Source: Limnohabitans sp. Jir61 (GTDB lineage: Bacteria; Pseudomonadota; Gammaproteobacteria; Burkholderiales; Burkholderiaceae_C). From it: 64,000 nucleotides of DNA. Shown piece by piece: positions 25,082 to 33,721 of this stretch; positions within the stretch are counted from its first letter, which is position 1, and each line of letters opens with the position of its first letter. The DNA is taken from NCBI RefSeq assembly GCF_003063545.1, contig NZ_NESD01000001.1, forward strand, positions 496,001 through 560,000, read 5' to 3'. The notes under the pieces are model-generated. The model did not search any database. It was not told where the DNA came from and worked only from the letters and a program-made list of their open reading frames with translations. The translations under genes were made by a program, and so were the position numbers.

Positions 25082-28009
25082 ATGAATGCACCCTTGAAAC
25101 ACCTGCCCACGGTTGAGTTCAAACTCAACAACCAATCCGTTCAAGCGTATGAGGGCGAGAGCATTCTCAAAGCCGCGCAACGCAACGGCGTAGACATTCC
25201 TCACCTCTGCTACACCGACGGCTTGCGTGCTGATGGCAACTGCCGTGCGTGTGTGGTGGAAATCAAAGGCGAACGCACCTTGGCCCCTAGCTGCTGTCGC
25301 ACGGCGACGGCTGGCTTAGAGGTGTTGGTGAGTGACCGCGCGGTGAAGAGCCAGAAGATGATTCTTGAAATGCTGCTGTCGGATATGCCTGATGTTGGGT
25401 ACAAGTGGAACGACGCTTCTTCTCTCGCTGCTGCGACGGGAGATACGCCGGGCGCCTCATGCGGCGAGCCAAAATCGTTGCCCGGCGCATCCCCCATCGC
25501 AGCGGGTGTGGGTGAGCACGGCGAACTCAGCGACTGGGCTGCGCGTATGGGCGTGACTGTGCGCCCTGAGTTGCGCGCACTGCGCCGCGAGCAACCCACC
25601 AGTGATGTGTCGCACCCCGCGATGGCTGTGAACTTAGACGCTTGTATTCAGTGCAACCGCTGTGTGCGTGCGTGCCGTGAGGAACAAGTGAACGACGTGA
25701 TTGGCTATGCCAACCGTGGTGCGCATTCGCAAATCGTGTTTGATTTGAACGACCCCATGGGCTTGAGCAGTTGCGTGGCGTGTGGCGAGTGCGTGCAGGC
25801 GTGCCCCACGGGCGCGTTGATGCCTAAGACGCAAGTTGGCTCACAAGTTGTCGATAAGACAGTGGACTCAGTCTGTCCGTTCTGCGGTGTGGGCTGCTTG
25901 CTGACCTACAACGTGAAGGACAACAAAATTGTCAGCGTGGATGGGCGCGATGGCCCCGCCAACCACAGCCGCTTGTGTGTGAAGGGCCGCTTCGGGTTTG
26001 ACTACATTCACAACCCACAACGCTTGACCGTGCCGCTGATTCGCAAAGCGGGTGTGCCCAAAGACCCAGAGGCTTTGAACGCGCTCAACATCAACGCCGC
26101 TGATTGGTCGCAAGTGTTCCGCGAAGCCACGTGGGAAGAAGCGCTTGACCTGGCAGCGTCTAAGCTCAAACACCTGCGTGACACGCACGGCAAAAAAGCA
26201 CTGGCGGGTTTTGGCTCGGCCAAGGGCAGCAACGAAGAAGCGTATTTGTTCCAAAAGCTGGTGCGCACCGGTTTTGGCTCGAACAACGTGGACCACTGCA
26301 CACGCTTGTGCCACGCGTCTAGCGTGGTGGGTTTGCTCGAAGGTGTGGGCTCGGGCTCGGTGACCAACCAAGTGAATGATGTCGAGCACTCTGACTTTAT
26401 TTTTGTCATTGGCTCCAACCCCACATCCAACCACCCCGTGGCGGCCACGTGGATGAAGAACGCCGCCAAACGCGGCGCCAAGATTGTGGTGGCTGACCCG
26501 CGTGGCACAGACCTTGGCAAACACGCGTGGCGTGCGCTGCACTTCAAGGCCGACACCGATGTGGCCATGCTCAACGCGATGCTGCACGTCATCATCGAAG
26601 AGGGCTTGGTGGACGAAGCGTTCATTCACAACCGCGCCAACAACTACGACGCACTCAAAGCCAACGTGAAGGACTTCAGCCCCGAGGCGATGGCCCCTAT
26701 TTGCGGCATCGACGCCCACACGCTGCGCGAAGTGGCGCGTGCGTATGCCACTGCCAACAGCGCGATGATTTTGTGGGGCATGGGCGTGAGCCAGCACGTG
26801 CACGGCACAGACAACGTGCGTTGCTTGATTGCGCTGTCGTCCATCACCGGGCAAGTGGGTAAGCCGGGTTCTGGCTTGCACCCACTGCGCGGCCAAAACA
26901 ACGTGCAGGGCGCGAGCGATGCGGGCCTCATCCCCATGATGTACCCCAACTACCAACGCGTTATCAATGCGGATGCACATGCGTGGTTTGAAAAGTTTTG
27001 GAACACGCCGCTCGACGACAAGCCCGGCTACACCGTGGTGGAAATCATGGGCAAGATCTTGGCCGACGAGACCGATCCACACAAGATTCGTGGCATGTAC
27101 ATCATGGGCGAGAACCCAGCGATGAGTGACCCGAACCTCAACCACGCGCGTCACGCTTTGGCCACGCTAGAGCACTTGGTGGTGCAAGACATCTTCATGA
27201 CCGAAACTGCGTGGCTCGCCGATGTGGTGTTGCCCGCCACTGCGTGGCCTGAAAAAACAGGCACGGTCAGCAACACTGATCGCATGGTGCAACTCGGCAA
27301 GCAAGCCATCGACCCACCGGGCGATGCGCGTGCTGATTTGTGGATCATTCAGCAAATAGCAAAACGCATCGGTTTGAATTGGCACTACGCAGGCGAGCAC
27401 CACGGCGTGGCCGAGGTGTACGACGAAATGCGCCAAGCCATGCATGCCGCCATTGGTGGCATCACATGGGAACGCTTGCAGCGAGAAAGCAGCGTGACCT
27501 ACCCCTGCCACTCCGAGGATGACCCAGGCGAGCCCACCGTGTTCAAAGAACACTTCGCCACCGACGATGGCCGTGTGCACTTGGTGCCCGCAGGTTTGAT
27601 ACACGCCAACGAACAGCCTGATGCGCAATACCCGTTTGTGCTGATTACCGGTCGTCAGTTGGAGCATTGGCATACAGGGAGCATGACGCGCCGCGCCACC
27701 GTGCTAGACGCCATCGAGCCCATGCCCACCGCCTCGATGTGTGGCGCAGATTTGCAAGCTTTGGGTGTGCAAGCGGGCGATGTCATCACCGTGGCCTCGC
27801 GCCGTGGCCATGTGAGCCTGCGTGTGCGTTTGGACGAGGGCACGCCAGAAGGCGCGGTGTTCATCCCATTCGCCTACCAAGAGGCGGCTGCCAACTTGCT
27901 GACCAACCCTGCGCTTGACCCCTTTGGCAAGATTCCAGAGCTGAAATACTGCGCTGTGTCGGTGACAGCCGGCGGTCAGCTGGCGCACCCCGCTGGTTTT
28001 AAAATCTAA
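25082..28009 (+). CDS. fdsA: NAD-dependent formate dehydrogenase catalytic (alpha) subunit
   Basis: 975-residue molybdopterin enzyme oxidising formate to CO2. Order: N-terminal [2Fe-2S] ferredoxin domain (L-C-Y-T-D-G-L-R-A-D-G-N-C-R-A-C), His/Cys linker, two [4Fe-4S] clusters (C-I-Q-C-N-R-C-V-R-A-C and C-V-A-C-G-E-C-V-Q-A-C), a further 4Fe-4S motif (C-P-F-C-G-V-G-C), then the bis-MGD domain with the Mo ligand Cys in T-R-L-C-H-A-S-S. The ligand is ordinary Cys, not selenocysteine. ATG 25082 is chosen; the longer frame overlaps fdsB. Residues about 117-141 are encoded by a 74-base palindrome (25430-25503), a Gly/Ala/Pro-rich insert. No fdsC or fdsD follows. Confidence 0.93.
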   Translation: MNAPLKHLPTVEFKLNNQSVQAYEGESILKAAQRNGVDIPHLCYTDGLRADGNCRACVVEIKGERTLAPSCCRTATAGLEVLVSDRAVKSQKMILEMLLSDMPDVGYKWNDASSLAAATGDTPGASCGEPKSLPGASPIAAGVGEHGELSDWAARMGVTVRPELRALRREQPTSDVSHPAMAVNLDACIQCNRCVRACREEQVNDVIGYANRGAHSQIVFDLNDPMGLSSCVACGECVQACPTGALMPKTQVGSQVVDKTVDSVCPFCGVGCLLTYNVKDNKIVSVDGRDGPANHSRLCVKGRFGFDYIHNPQRLTVPLIRKAGVPKDPEALNALNINAADWSQVFREATWEEALDLAASKLKHLRDTHGKKALAGFGSAKGSNEEAYLFQKLVRTGFGSNNVDHCTRLCHASSVVGLLEGVGSGSVTNQVNDVEHSDFIFVIGSNPTSNHPVAATWMKNAAKRGAKIVVADPRGTDLGKHAWRALHFKADTDVAMLNAMLHVIIEEGLVDEAFIHNRANNYDALKANVKDFSPEAMAPICGIDAHTLREVARAYATANSAMILWGMGVSQHVHGTDNVRCLIALSSITGQVGKPGSGLHPLRGQNNVQGASDAGLIPMMYPNYQRVINADAHAWFEKFWNTPLDDKPGYTVVEIMGKILADETDPHKIRGMYIMGENPAMSDPNLNHARHALATLEHLVVQDIFMTETAWLADVVLPATAWPEKTGTVSNTDRMVQLGKQAIDPPGDARADLWIIQQIAKRIGLNWHYAGEHHGVAEVYDEMRQAMHAAIGGITWERLQRESSVTYPCHSEDDPGEPTVFKEHFATDDGRVHLVPAGLIHANEQPDAQYPFVLITGRQLEHWHTGSMTRRATVLDAIEPMPTASMCGADLQALGVQAGDVITVASRRGHVSLRVRLDEGTPEGAVFIPFAYQEAAANLLTNPALDPFGKIPELKYCAVSVTAGGQLAHPAGFKI
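25430..25503. repeat. 74-bp imperfect palindrome inside fdsA
   Basis: Left arm 25430-25453 and right arm 25480-25503 are 24 bases each and match as inverted repeats at 21 positions; the core CGCCGGGC / GCCCGGCG pairs perfectly. The three mismatches are all transitions that still allow G-U pairing on one strand. The 26-base loop has a further weak dyad. It reads through in frame as a Gly/Ala/Pro/Ser-rich linker. It looks like a REP- or MITE-type element; I found no other copy in the window by eye. Confidence 0.7.
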
Positions 28010-28032
28010 CTCTTATATTTGGAGACACGTTC

Positions 28033-29217
28033 ATGCACGCTTTTCGCCGTTCTTTGATTGCCCTGAGTTTGGGCTTGGCTTGCGCATCTGGTTTTGCGCA
28101 AAACGACGCGACTGTGAAGGTCGGTTTGCTCAGCACTTTGTCAGGCCCCGGCGCGGGTTTGGGCGTGGACATCCGTGATGGCTTTCAGCTCGCGGTCAAA
28201 CTCTCGGGTGGCAAGTTCAGCGGTAAGGCCGTGGACGTCATCGTGGCCGACGACCAAGCCAGCCCCGATGTGGGCCGCCAAACCGCAGACCGTTTGGTCA
28301 AGCGCGACAAGGTCGACTTCATGACCGGCATCGTGTTCTCCAACGTCATGCTGGCTGTGGGCGCGCCTACCTTCCAATCGAAAACTTTCTACATCAGCGC
28401 CAACGCTGGCCCTTCGCAATACGCGGGCGAGCAGTGCAACCCTTACTTCTTCAGCGCGTCCTACCAAAACGACAACATGCACGAAGCCGTGGGCAAAGTG
28501 GTGACCGACAAAGGCTTTAAGAAAGTGGCTTTGATCGCGCCTAACTATCCAGCAGGCAAAGATGCGATTGCTGGCTTCAAGCGTTTCTTCAAAGGCGAAG
28601 TGGCATCAGAGACCTACACCACTTTGAACCAACTCGACTACGGCACAGAGCTGTCTAAGCTGCGTGCGACCAAGCCAGACGCTGTTTACATCTTCTTGCC
28701 CGGCGGCATGGGCATCAACTTCATCAAGCAGTTTGTGGGTGCGGGCTTGTCCAAAGACATCACCTTGTTTGGCCCCGGCTTCTCAGGCGATGAAGACGTG
28801 ATCAAAGCGGTGGGTGACCCCATGCTCGGCATGTTCAACACCTCGCAATGGGGCCACGACATGGACAACGCAGCCAACAAAAAGTTTGTGGCCGAGTTCG
28901 AGAAGGCCTATGGCCGCTTGCCCACGCTCTACGCAGCCCAAGGCTACGACGCTGCACGTTTGATCGAAGCCGCCGTGCGTGACAGCAAAGGCAACTTGGA
29001 AGACAAAGCAGCCGTTCGCAAAGCTTTGGAAGCCGCCAAGTTTGATTCGGTGCGTGGTGCGTTCAAGTTCAACAGCAACCACTTCCCCATTCAAGACTAC
29101 TACTTGCGCGTCATCACCAAAGATGCCAAAGGCCGCGTGACCAACCGCACATTGAGCCCTGTGTTTAAAAACCATGCGGACGCTTACGTAGCCAGCTGCA
29201 AGATGCCTAGCCTGTAA
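28033..29217 (+). CDS. Liv-type (HAAT) ABC transporter substrate-binding protein
   Basis: 394-residue periplasmic protein of the leucine-binding (LivK-like, Peripla_BP_6) family. Signal peptide, cleavage near S-G-F-A-Q (about residue 23). Mature domain starts V-K-V-G-L-L-S-T-L-S-G-P-G-A-G-L-G, followed by D-D-Q-A-S-P-D-V-G, and later V-Y-I-F-L-P-G-G near 220 and Y-A-A-Q-G-Y-D-A-A near 300. GGAG lies upstream of the ATG. It starts 23 bases after fdsA and leads four transporter genes, so formate dehydrogenase and transporter may be one transcript. The ligand is not evident; members bind amino acids, amides, urea or aromatic acids. Confidence 0.9.
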   Translation: MHAFRRSLIALSLGLACASGFAQNDATVKVGLLSTLSGPGAGLGVDIRDGFQLAVKLSGGKFSGKAVDVIVADDQASPDVGRQTADRLVKRDKVDFMTGIVFSNVMLAVGAPTFQSKTFYISANAGPSQYAGEQCNPYFFSASYQNDNMHEAVGKVVTDKGFKKVALIAPNYPAGKDAIAGFKRFFKGEVASETYTTLNQLDYGTELSKLRATKPDAVYIFLPGGMGINFIKQFVGAGLSKDITLFGPGFSGDEDVIKAVGDPMLGMFNTSQWGHDMDNAANKKFVAEFEKAYGRLPTLYAAQGYDAARLIEAAVRDSKGNLEDKAAVRKALEAAKFDSVRGAFKFNSNHFPIQDYYLRVITKDAKGRVTNRTLSPVFKNHADAYVASCKMPSL

Positions 29218-29219
29218 GC

Positions 29220-30140
29220 ATGGATGGGATTTTGCTGTTTGAGCAATCGCTCAACGGCTTGCAGTTTGGGTTGATGTTGTTCTTGCTGGCCGCGGGCTTG
29301 ACGCTCGTGTTTGGCATCATGGACATGATCAACCTCGCGCATGGCTCGCTCTACATGGTGGGCGCTTACCTGATTGCCACGGTGGCTGCGGCCACCGATT
29401 CTTTTTGGCTGGGGCTGGGCGCGGGTGTGGCGGGTGCTGCGCTGTTTGGCGTGTTGCTAGAAGTGTCTATCTTGCGCCGCCTGTATGAGCGTGACCACCT
29501 CTCGCAAGTGCTGGGCACCTTTGCCATTCTCTTGATGTGCAACGAAACCGTGCGCTTGATTTGGGGCGCACAGCCCATCACCCTAAACCCGCCTGCTGCA
29601 TTGAGTGGCCCTGTGGAATTGGTGAGTGGTTTTTTCTATCCCGTCTATCGTTTGTTCATCATTGGTGTGGGCTTGGCTGTGGCTTTGTTTTTGTATGTGC
29701 TCATCACGCGCACACGCGTGGGCATGCAAGTGCGTGCGGGTGCGGCCAACCGCGAAATGGCTTTGGCCATGGGTAGCAACGTGACGCGTTTGTTCACAGC
29801 GGTGTTTGGTGTGGGCGCTGCACTGTGCGCTATTGCGGGTGGCATGCTCGGGCCACTGCTGGCGGTGCAAGTGGGCATGGGCGAGAGCATTTTGATTTTG
29901 GCGTTTGTGGTCATCGTCATCGGTGGCATTGGCTCAATACGCGGTGCGTTTTTGGGTGCGATGTTGGTGGGTGTGGTCGACACAGCAGGGCGCACTTTGG
30001 TGCCGATGGTGTTTGATTCGCTGCTCAGTGCAGAGGCAGCATCCAGTGCTGGGCCCGCTGTGGCGTCGATCTTGATTTACATGCTCATGGCCACTGTGTT
30101 GTTCTTTAAACCGCGCGGGTTGTTTCCAACGCACGGTTAA
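29220..30140 (+). CDS. Liv-type ABC transporter permease (LivH family)
   Basis: 306-residue inner-membrane permease with about eight hydrophobic segments. Opens with N-G-L-Q-F-G-L-M-L-F-L-L-A-A-G-L-T-L-V-F-G, and has M-D-M-I-N-L-A-H-G-S-L near residue 36 and a cytoplasmic E-x-A loop with A-A-N-R-E-M-A-L-A-M-G near 178, both typical for LivH. Starts two bases after the binding-protein stop. Pairs with the next gene product. Confidence 0.9.
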   Translation: MDGILLFEQSLNGLQFGLMLFLLAAGLTLVFGIMDMINLAHGSLYMVGAYLIATVAAATDSFWLGLGAGVAGAALFGVLLEVSILRRLYERDHLSQVLGTFAILLMCNETVRLIWGAQPITLNPPAALSGPVELVSGFFYPVYRLFIIGVGLAVALFLYVLITRTRVGMQVRAGAANREMALAMGSNVTRLFTAVFGVGAALCAIAGGMLGPLLAVQVGMGESILILAFVVIVIGGIGSIRGAFLGAMLVGVVDTAGRTLVPMVFDSLLSAEAASSAGPAVASILIYMLMATVLFFKPRGLFPTHG

Positions 30141-30181
30141 GTAACACACGACTTAGCAACACACCGCACAACAATATTCGC

Positions 30182-31156
30182 ATGGCCCATTCACCTCGCT
30201 CCACATCTTTAGACCACTCTTTGCAGTGGCGCTGGAGCGTGCCTGCGTTGTTGCTGTTGGTGGCGTTGCCATTCATCGCCAACGCGGTGGGTGAGGGGTT
30301 TTACATTGCCTTGGCCAGCCGCATTTTGATTTTTGCTTTGGCTGCCACCAGCCTCAATTTCATTTTGGGTTTTGGCGGCATGGTCAGCTTTGGTCATGCG
30401 GCGTTTGTGGGCGTGGGCGCTTACAGCGTGGCCATCCTCACGCAAATGGGCATCACGGATGCGTGGGTTTTGTGGCCTGCGGCGATGGTGGTGAGTGCTT
30501 TGTTTGCTTTGCTGATTGGCGCAATCAGCCTGCGCACACAGGGCGTGTACTTCATCATGATCACGCTGGCATTTGCCCAGATGATTTACTACCTCACCAT
30601 TTCCATCAAAGCCTATGGCGGTGACGATGGTTTGTCATTGGCTACTCGTTCGCAAATTCCGTTGGTGGACATCCATGACGAGACCTCGTTTTATTACGTG
30701 GTGCTGGCTGTGTGCGTGGCGGCCATCTACGCCGTGGCCCGTGTGTTGAACGCACGCTTTGGCCATGTGCTGCAAGCCATTCGCGAGAACGAAGTGCGCA
30801 TGCAAGCGCTGGGCTACGCGGTGTACCGCTACAAGCTGGCTGCATTTGTGATGGCGGGTGCGTTGGCTGGTTTGGCCGGTGCGCAGCTGGCCAACCAAGG
30901 CGGCTTTGTCAGCCCCGCGCTCATGCAGTGGAGCCAGTCGGGCCTGTTGATGATGATGGTCATCTTGGGCGGTGTGGGCCACTTGTATGGCGGCGTGTGG
31001 GGCGCGGTGGTGTTCTTGCTGCTGGAAGAAACACTGAGCCACTTCACCATCCATTGGCAACTCGGCCTCGGTGCATTGCTGTTGGCTGTGGTGCTGTTGG
31101 CACCCAATGGTTTGACCAGCGTGTTGCAACGCCTGCAGCGAAAGAGTCAGTCATGA
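30182..31156 (+). CDS. Liv-type ABC transporter permease (LivM family)
   Basis: 324-residue permease with nine or so hydrophobic segments. After a polar N-terminus it carries G-F-G-G-M-V-S-F-G-H-A-A-F-V-G-V-G-A-Y near residue 62 and I-R-E-N-E-V-R-M-Q-A-L-G-Y near 200, the coupling loop to the ATPases; both are standard for LivM. The stop codon overlaps the ATG of the next gene by four bases (ATGA). Confidence 0.9.
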   Translation: MAHSPRSTSLDHSLQWRWSVPALLLLVALPFIANAVGEGFYIALASRILIFALAATSLNFILGFGGMVSFGHAAFVGVGAYSVAILTQMGITDAWVLWPAAMVVSALFALLIGAISLRTQGVYFIMITLAFAQMIYYLTISIKAYGGDDGLSLATRSQIPLVDIHDETSFYYVVLAVCVAAIYAVARVLNARFGHVLQAIRENEVRMQALGYAVYRYKLAAFVMAGALAGLAGAQLANQGGFVSPALMQWSQSGLLMMMVILGGVGHLYGGVWGAVVFLLLEETLSHFTIHWQLGLGALLLAVVLLAPNGLTSVLQRLQRKSQS

Positions 31157-31911
31157 GCGCGTCCTTGCTGCACGTGGACAACTTGGTTAAACGCTTTGGC
31201 GGTTTGGCGGCCACCGACCACGCCACCTTGCAAGTGAAGCACGGTGAAATTCATGCGCTCATTGGCCCCAACGGCGCGGGCAAGACCACACTCATTCACC
31301 AAATCTCGGGTGCGTTAGCGCCTGATGAAGGCCGCATTGTGTTTGATGGGGCAGACCTCACACACACGGCGATGCACCAGCGTGCAAGGCTTGGTTTGGT
31401 GCGTTCGTATCAAATCACCAGCGTGTTTACACGCCTCACGGTGCAAGACAACTTGGCGTTGGCTATCCAAGCGGGCAATTCGCAAGCTGTGGAAACTAGC
31501 TTTAAGTTTTGGCGCTCCGCACGCAGCGAACACGCGCGTTATGCACGCGCCGCCGAGGTGGCCGAGCGTGTGGGCTTACAAGCACAGCTCATGCAGCCCG
31601 CAGGTGTGTTGTCGCACGGCGAACAACGCCAGCTTGAAGTGGGTTTGGCTTTGGCCACTTCGCCAAAGTTGATGCTGCTCGACGAACCTATGGCCGGCAT
31701 GGGCCCTGATGAATCTGAACGCATGGTGCAACTGCTGCAAAGCTTGCGCGGTGACACCACGCTGCTGCTGGTTGAGCACGACATGGATGCGGTGTTTCGT
31801 TTGGCCGACACCATCTCGGTGTTGGTGTCGGGCCAAGTCATCGCGTGTGGCACGGCAGAGCACATCAAAAACGATGCGGCTGTGAAGCGCGCTTACCTAG
31901 GCGACGAATAA
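31153..31911 (+). CDS. Liv-type ABC transporter ATP-binding protein (LivG family)
   Basis: 252-residue ATPase. Walker A G-P-N-G-A-G-K-T-T near residue 38, signature L-S-H-G-E-Q-R-Q-L (Ser-His-Gly-Glu variant), Walker B L-M-L-L-D-E-P-M-A-G-M and switch His in L-L-V-E-H-D-M-D. A LivG-type C-terminus (R-A-Y-L-G) is present. An open frame extends far upstream through livM, but ATG 31153 overlapping the livM stop is the only sensible start. Confidence 0.92.
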   Translation: MSASLLHVDNLVKRFGGLAATDHATLQVKHGEIHALIGPNGAGKTTLIHQISGALAPDEGRIVFDGADLTHTAMHQRARLGLVRSYQITSVFTRLTVQDNLALAIQAGNSQAVETSFKFWRSARSEHARYARAAEVAERVGLQAQLMQPAGVLSHGEQRQLEVGLALATSPKLMLLDEPMAGMGPDESERMVQLLQSLRGDTTLLLVEHDMDAVFRLADTISVLVSGQVIACGTAEHIKNDAAVKRAYLGDE

Positions 31912-31914
31912 ACC

Positions 31915-32625
31915 ATGAGCGCCTTGTTAGAAGTTCACGACTTGCACAGCGGCTATGGCAGCAGCCAAGTGTTGTTTGGCGTCAGCTTGTCCATCGAAGC
32001 AGGCGGTGTGTCTACTTTGCTCGGCCGCAACGGCATGGGCAAAACCACTACCGTGCGTTCCATCTTGGGTCTCACACCTGCGTTGTCGGGCACGGTGCGT
32101 TTTTGTGGCGAGCGTGTCGAGGGCTATAGCCCCGACCGTATTGCACGCATGGGCCTGGCCGTTGTGCCCGAAGGTCGGCAAATTTTCCCAACACTCTCTG
32201 TGCAAGAAAACCTGTTGGCCTTTGCCGCCAACCGCAACAGCAGCGCTAACCCATGGACGCTAGAGCGTGTGTACGCCTTGTTCCCGCGCTTGGCCGAACG
32301 CCATCGTCACATGGGTAACCAGCTCTCGGGTGGCGAACAACAAATGCTGGCCATTGGCCGTGCCTTGATGACCAACCCGCATTTGCTGGTGCTAGACGAA
32401 GCCACCGAAGGCTTGGCCCCTTTGGTGCGTGAAGACATCTGGCGCTGCCTGCACACCTTGCGCGGTGAGGGCCAAAGCATTTTGGTGATCGACAAGTATG
32501 TGCAAAAGCTTATTCAATTGGCCGACCAGCACACCATCATCGAACGCGGGCAGGTGGTGTGGCAGGGGGCGTCTGCAGAGCTAGAGGCTGACCACAGTTT
32601 GTGGCATCGCTACATTGGTGTGTAG
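31915..32625 (+). CDS. Liv-type ABC transporter ATP-binding protein (LivF family)
   Basis: 236-residue ATPase, last gene of the transporter. Walker A G-R-N-G-M-G-K-T-T (residues about 39-47), Q-loop region with the LivF-specific V-P-E-G-R-Q-I-F-P-T-L-S-V-Q-E-N-L, signature L-S-G-G-E-Q-Q-M-L, Walker B L-L-V-L-D-E-A-T-E-G-L. Starts three bases after livG and is followed by a strong terminator, so the operon ends here. Confidence 0.93.
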   Translation: MSALLEVHDLHSGYGSSQVLFGVSLSIEAGGVSTLLGRNGMGKTTTVRSILGLTPALSGTVRFCGERVEGYSPDRIARMGLAVVPEGRQIFPTLSVQENLLAFAANRNSSANPWTLERVYALFPRLAERHRHMGNQLSGGEQQMLAIGRALMTNPHLLVLDEATEGLAPLVREDIWRCLHTLRGEGQSILVIDKYVQKLIQLADQHTIIERGQVVWQGASAELEADHSLWHRYIGV

Positions 32626-32642
32626 TACGTCACAGAGTCGAA

Positions 32643-32669
32643 AAAAAGCCCGCATCAAGCGGGCTTTTT
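32643..32669. terminator. Bidirectional terminator between the Liv operon and fbp
   Basis: Stem AAAAAGCCCGC / GCGGGCTTTTT with a five-base loop, A and T runs on both sides, between convergent livF-type and fbp genes. Confidence 0.93.
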
Positions 32670-32698
32670 GTTTGGCATACGCCCCATGAGCGTTGCGT

Positions 32699-33712
32699 TT
32701 ATTTTTGCGTGTGATAGCTCGTCACACGTTCCACTTCGTTCTTAGAACCCAAGACCACGCTCACACGCTGGTGCAGTTGTGTGGGCTGAATGTCCAAGAT
32801 GCGTTGGCGTCCGTCAGTGGCAGCGCCACCGGCTTGTTCGATCAACCAGCTCATGGGGTTGGCTTCGTACATGAGGCGCAGCTTGCCGGCTTTGCCTGGC
32901 TCGCGCTTGTCCCAGGGGTACATGAATACACCACCGCGTGTGAGGATGCGGTGCACGTCGGCCACCATAGAAGCGATCCAACGCATGTTGAAGTTTTTGC
33001 CGCGTGGGCCTTCTTCGCCTTGCAAGCACTCGTCGATGTAGCGCTTGACGGGCTCGTCCCAGTGGCGCATGTTGCTCATGTTGATGGCGAACTCTTTGGT
33101 GTCGGCAGGCACTTTGACGTTTTCTTGCGTCAACACAAACGAGCCTTGCTCGCGGTCCAAGGTGAACATGCACACGCCATCACCCACGGTCAGCACCAAG
33201 GTGGTTTGTGGGCCGTACACGCAGTAGCCAGCGGCTACTTGTTGGGTGCCTGGCTGCAAGAAGTCGTCTTCGCTCACACCTTTGCTGGGGTCAACTTTTT
33301 TGAGCACGCTGAAGATGGTGCCGATGCTCACGTTGACTTCAATGTTGCTTGAGCCATCGAGTGGGTCAAACATCAAGAGGTATTCGCCTTGTGGGTAGCG
33401 GTTGGGCACGACGTGGATGCTGTCCATTTCTTCGGACGCCATGGCGGCCAAGTGACCACCCCATTCGTTGGCTTCGATCAACACATCGTTGGCGATGATG
33501 TCGAGTTTCTTTTGCACTTCGCCTTGCACGTTCTCGCTGCCGGCCGAGCCCATGACATCGCCGAGTTCGCTGCCCAAGGCGCCTTTGTTCACAGCGTGGC
33601 TGATGCTCTTGCAAGCACGTGCCACAACTTCGAGCAACAAGCGAAGCTCTGAGGGAATGAGGCCTTTGGCGCGTTGTTGTTCGACCAGATAGCGGGTGAG
33701 AGAAATGCTCAT
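32699..33712 (-). CDS. fbp: Fructose-1,6-bisphosphatase class I
   Basis: 337-residue gluconeogenic phosphatase, fructose 1,6-bisphosphate to fructose 6-phosphate. Metal and phosphate motifs: E-E in A-S-E-E-M-D near residue 93, D-P-L-D-G-S-S-N near 116, substrate-binding region with Y-P-W-D-K-R near 268 and K-L-R-L-M-Y-E near 280. Length is typical. Lies nine bases after pepN on the same strand, so probably co-transcribed with prfB and pepN. Confidence 0.96.
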   Translation of the reverse strand: MSISLTRYLVEQQRAKGLIPSELRLLLEVVARACKSISHAVNKGALGSELGDVMGSAGSENVQGEVQKKLDIIANDVLIEANEWGGHLAAMASEEMDSIHVVPNRYPQGEYLLMFDPLDGSSNIEVNVSIGTIFSVLKKVDPSKGVSEDDFLQPGTQQVAAGYCVYGPQTTLVLTVGDGVCMFTLDREQGSFVLTQENVKVPADTKEFAINMSNMRHWDEPVKRYIDECLQGEEGPRGKNFNMRWIASMVADVHRILTRGGVFMYPWDKREPGKAGKLRLMYEANPMSWLIEQAGGAATDGRQRILDIQPTQLHQRVSVVLGSKNEVERVTSYHTQK

Positions 33713-33721
33713 GACAAGTCC

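Noticed and set aside
26280..26340. Selenocysteine in the formate dehydrogenase active site
   Set aside because: The active-site codon in T-R-L-C-H-A-S-S is a normal Cys codon; no in-frame TGA occurs.
25868..27154. Long open frame of 428 codons on the minus strand under fdsA
   Set aside because: It mirrors the codon structure of fdsA, has a His/Arg/Val-rich composition typical of antisense frames in GC-rich genes, and no ribosome site or known motif.
30712..31152. Upstream extension of the LivG frame
   Set aside because: It runs through livM in another frame; the ATG overlapping the livM stop gives a normal LivG N-terminus.
32693..33352. 219-codon plus-strand frame opposite fbp
   Set aside because: Shadow of the strongly supported fbp gene; low-quality composition and no family features.
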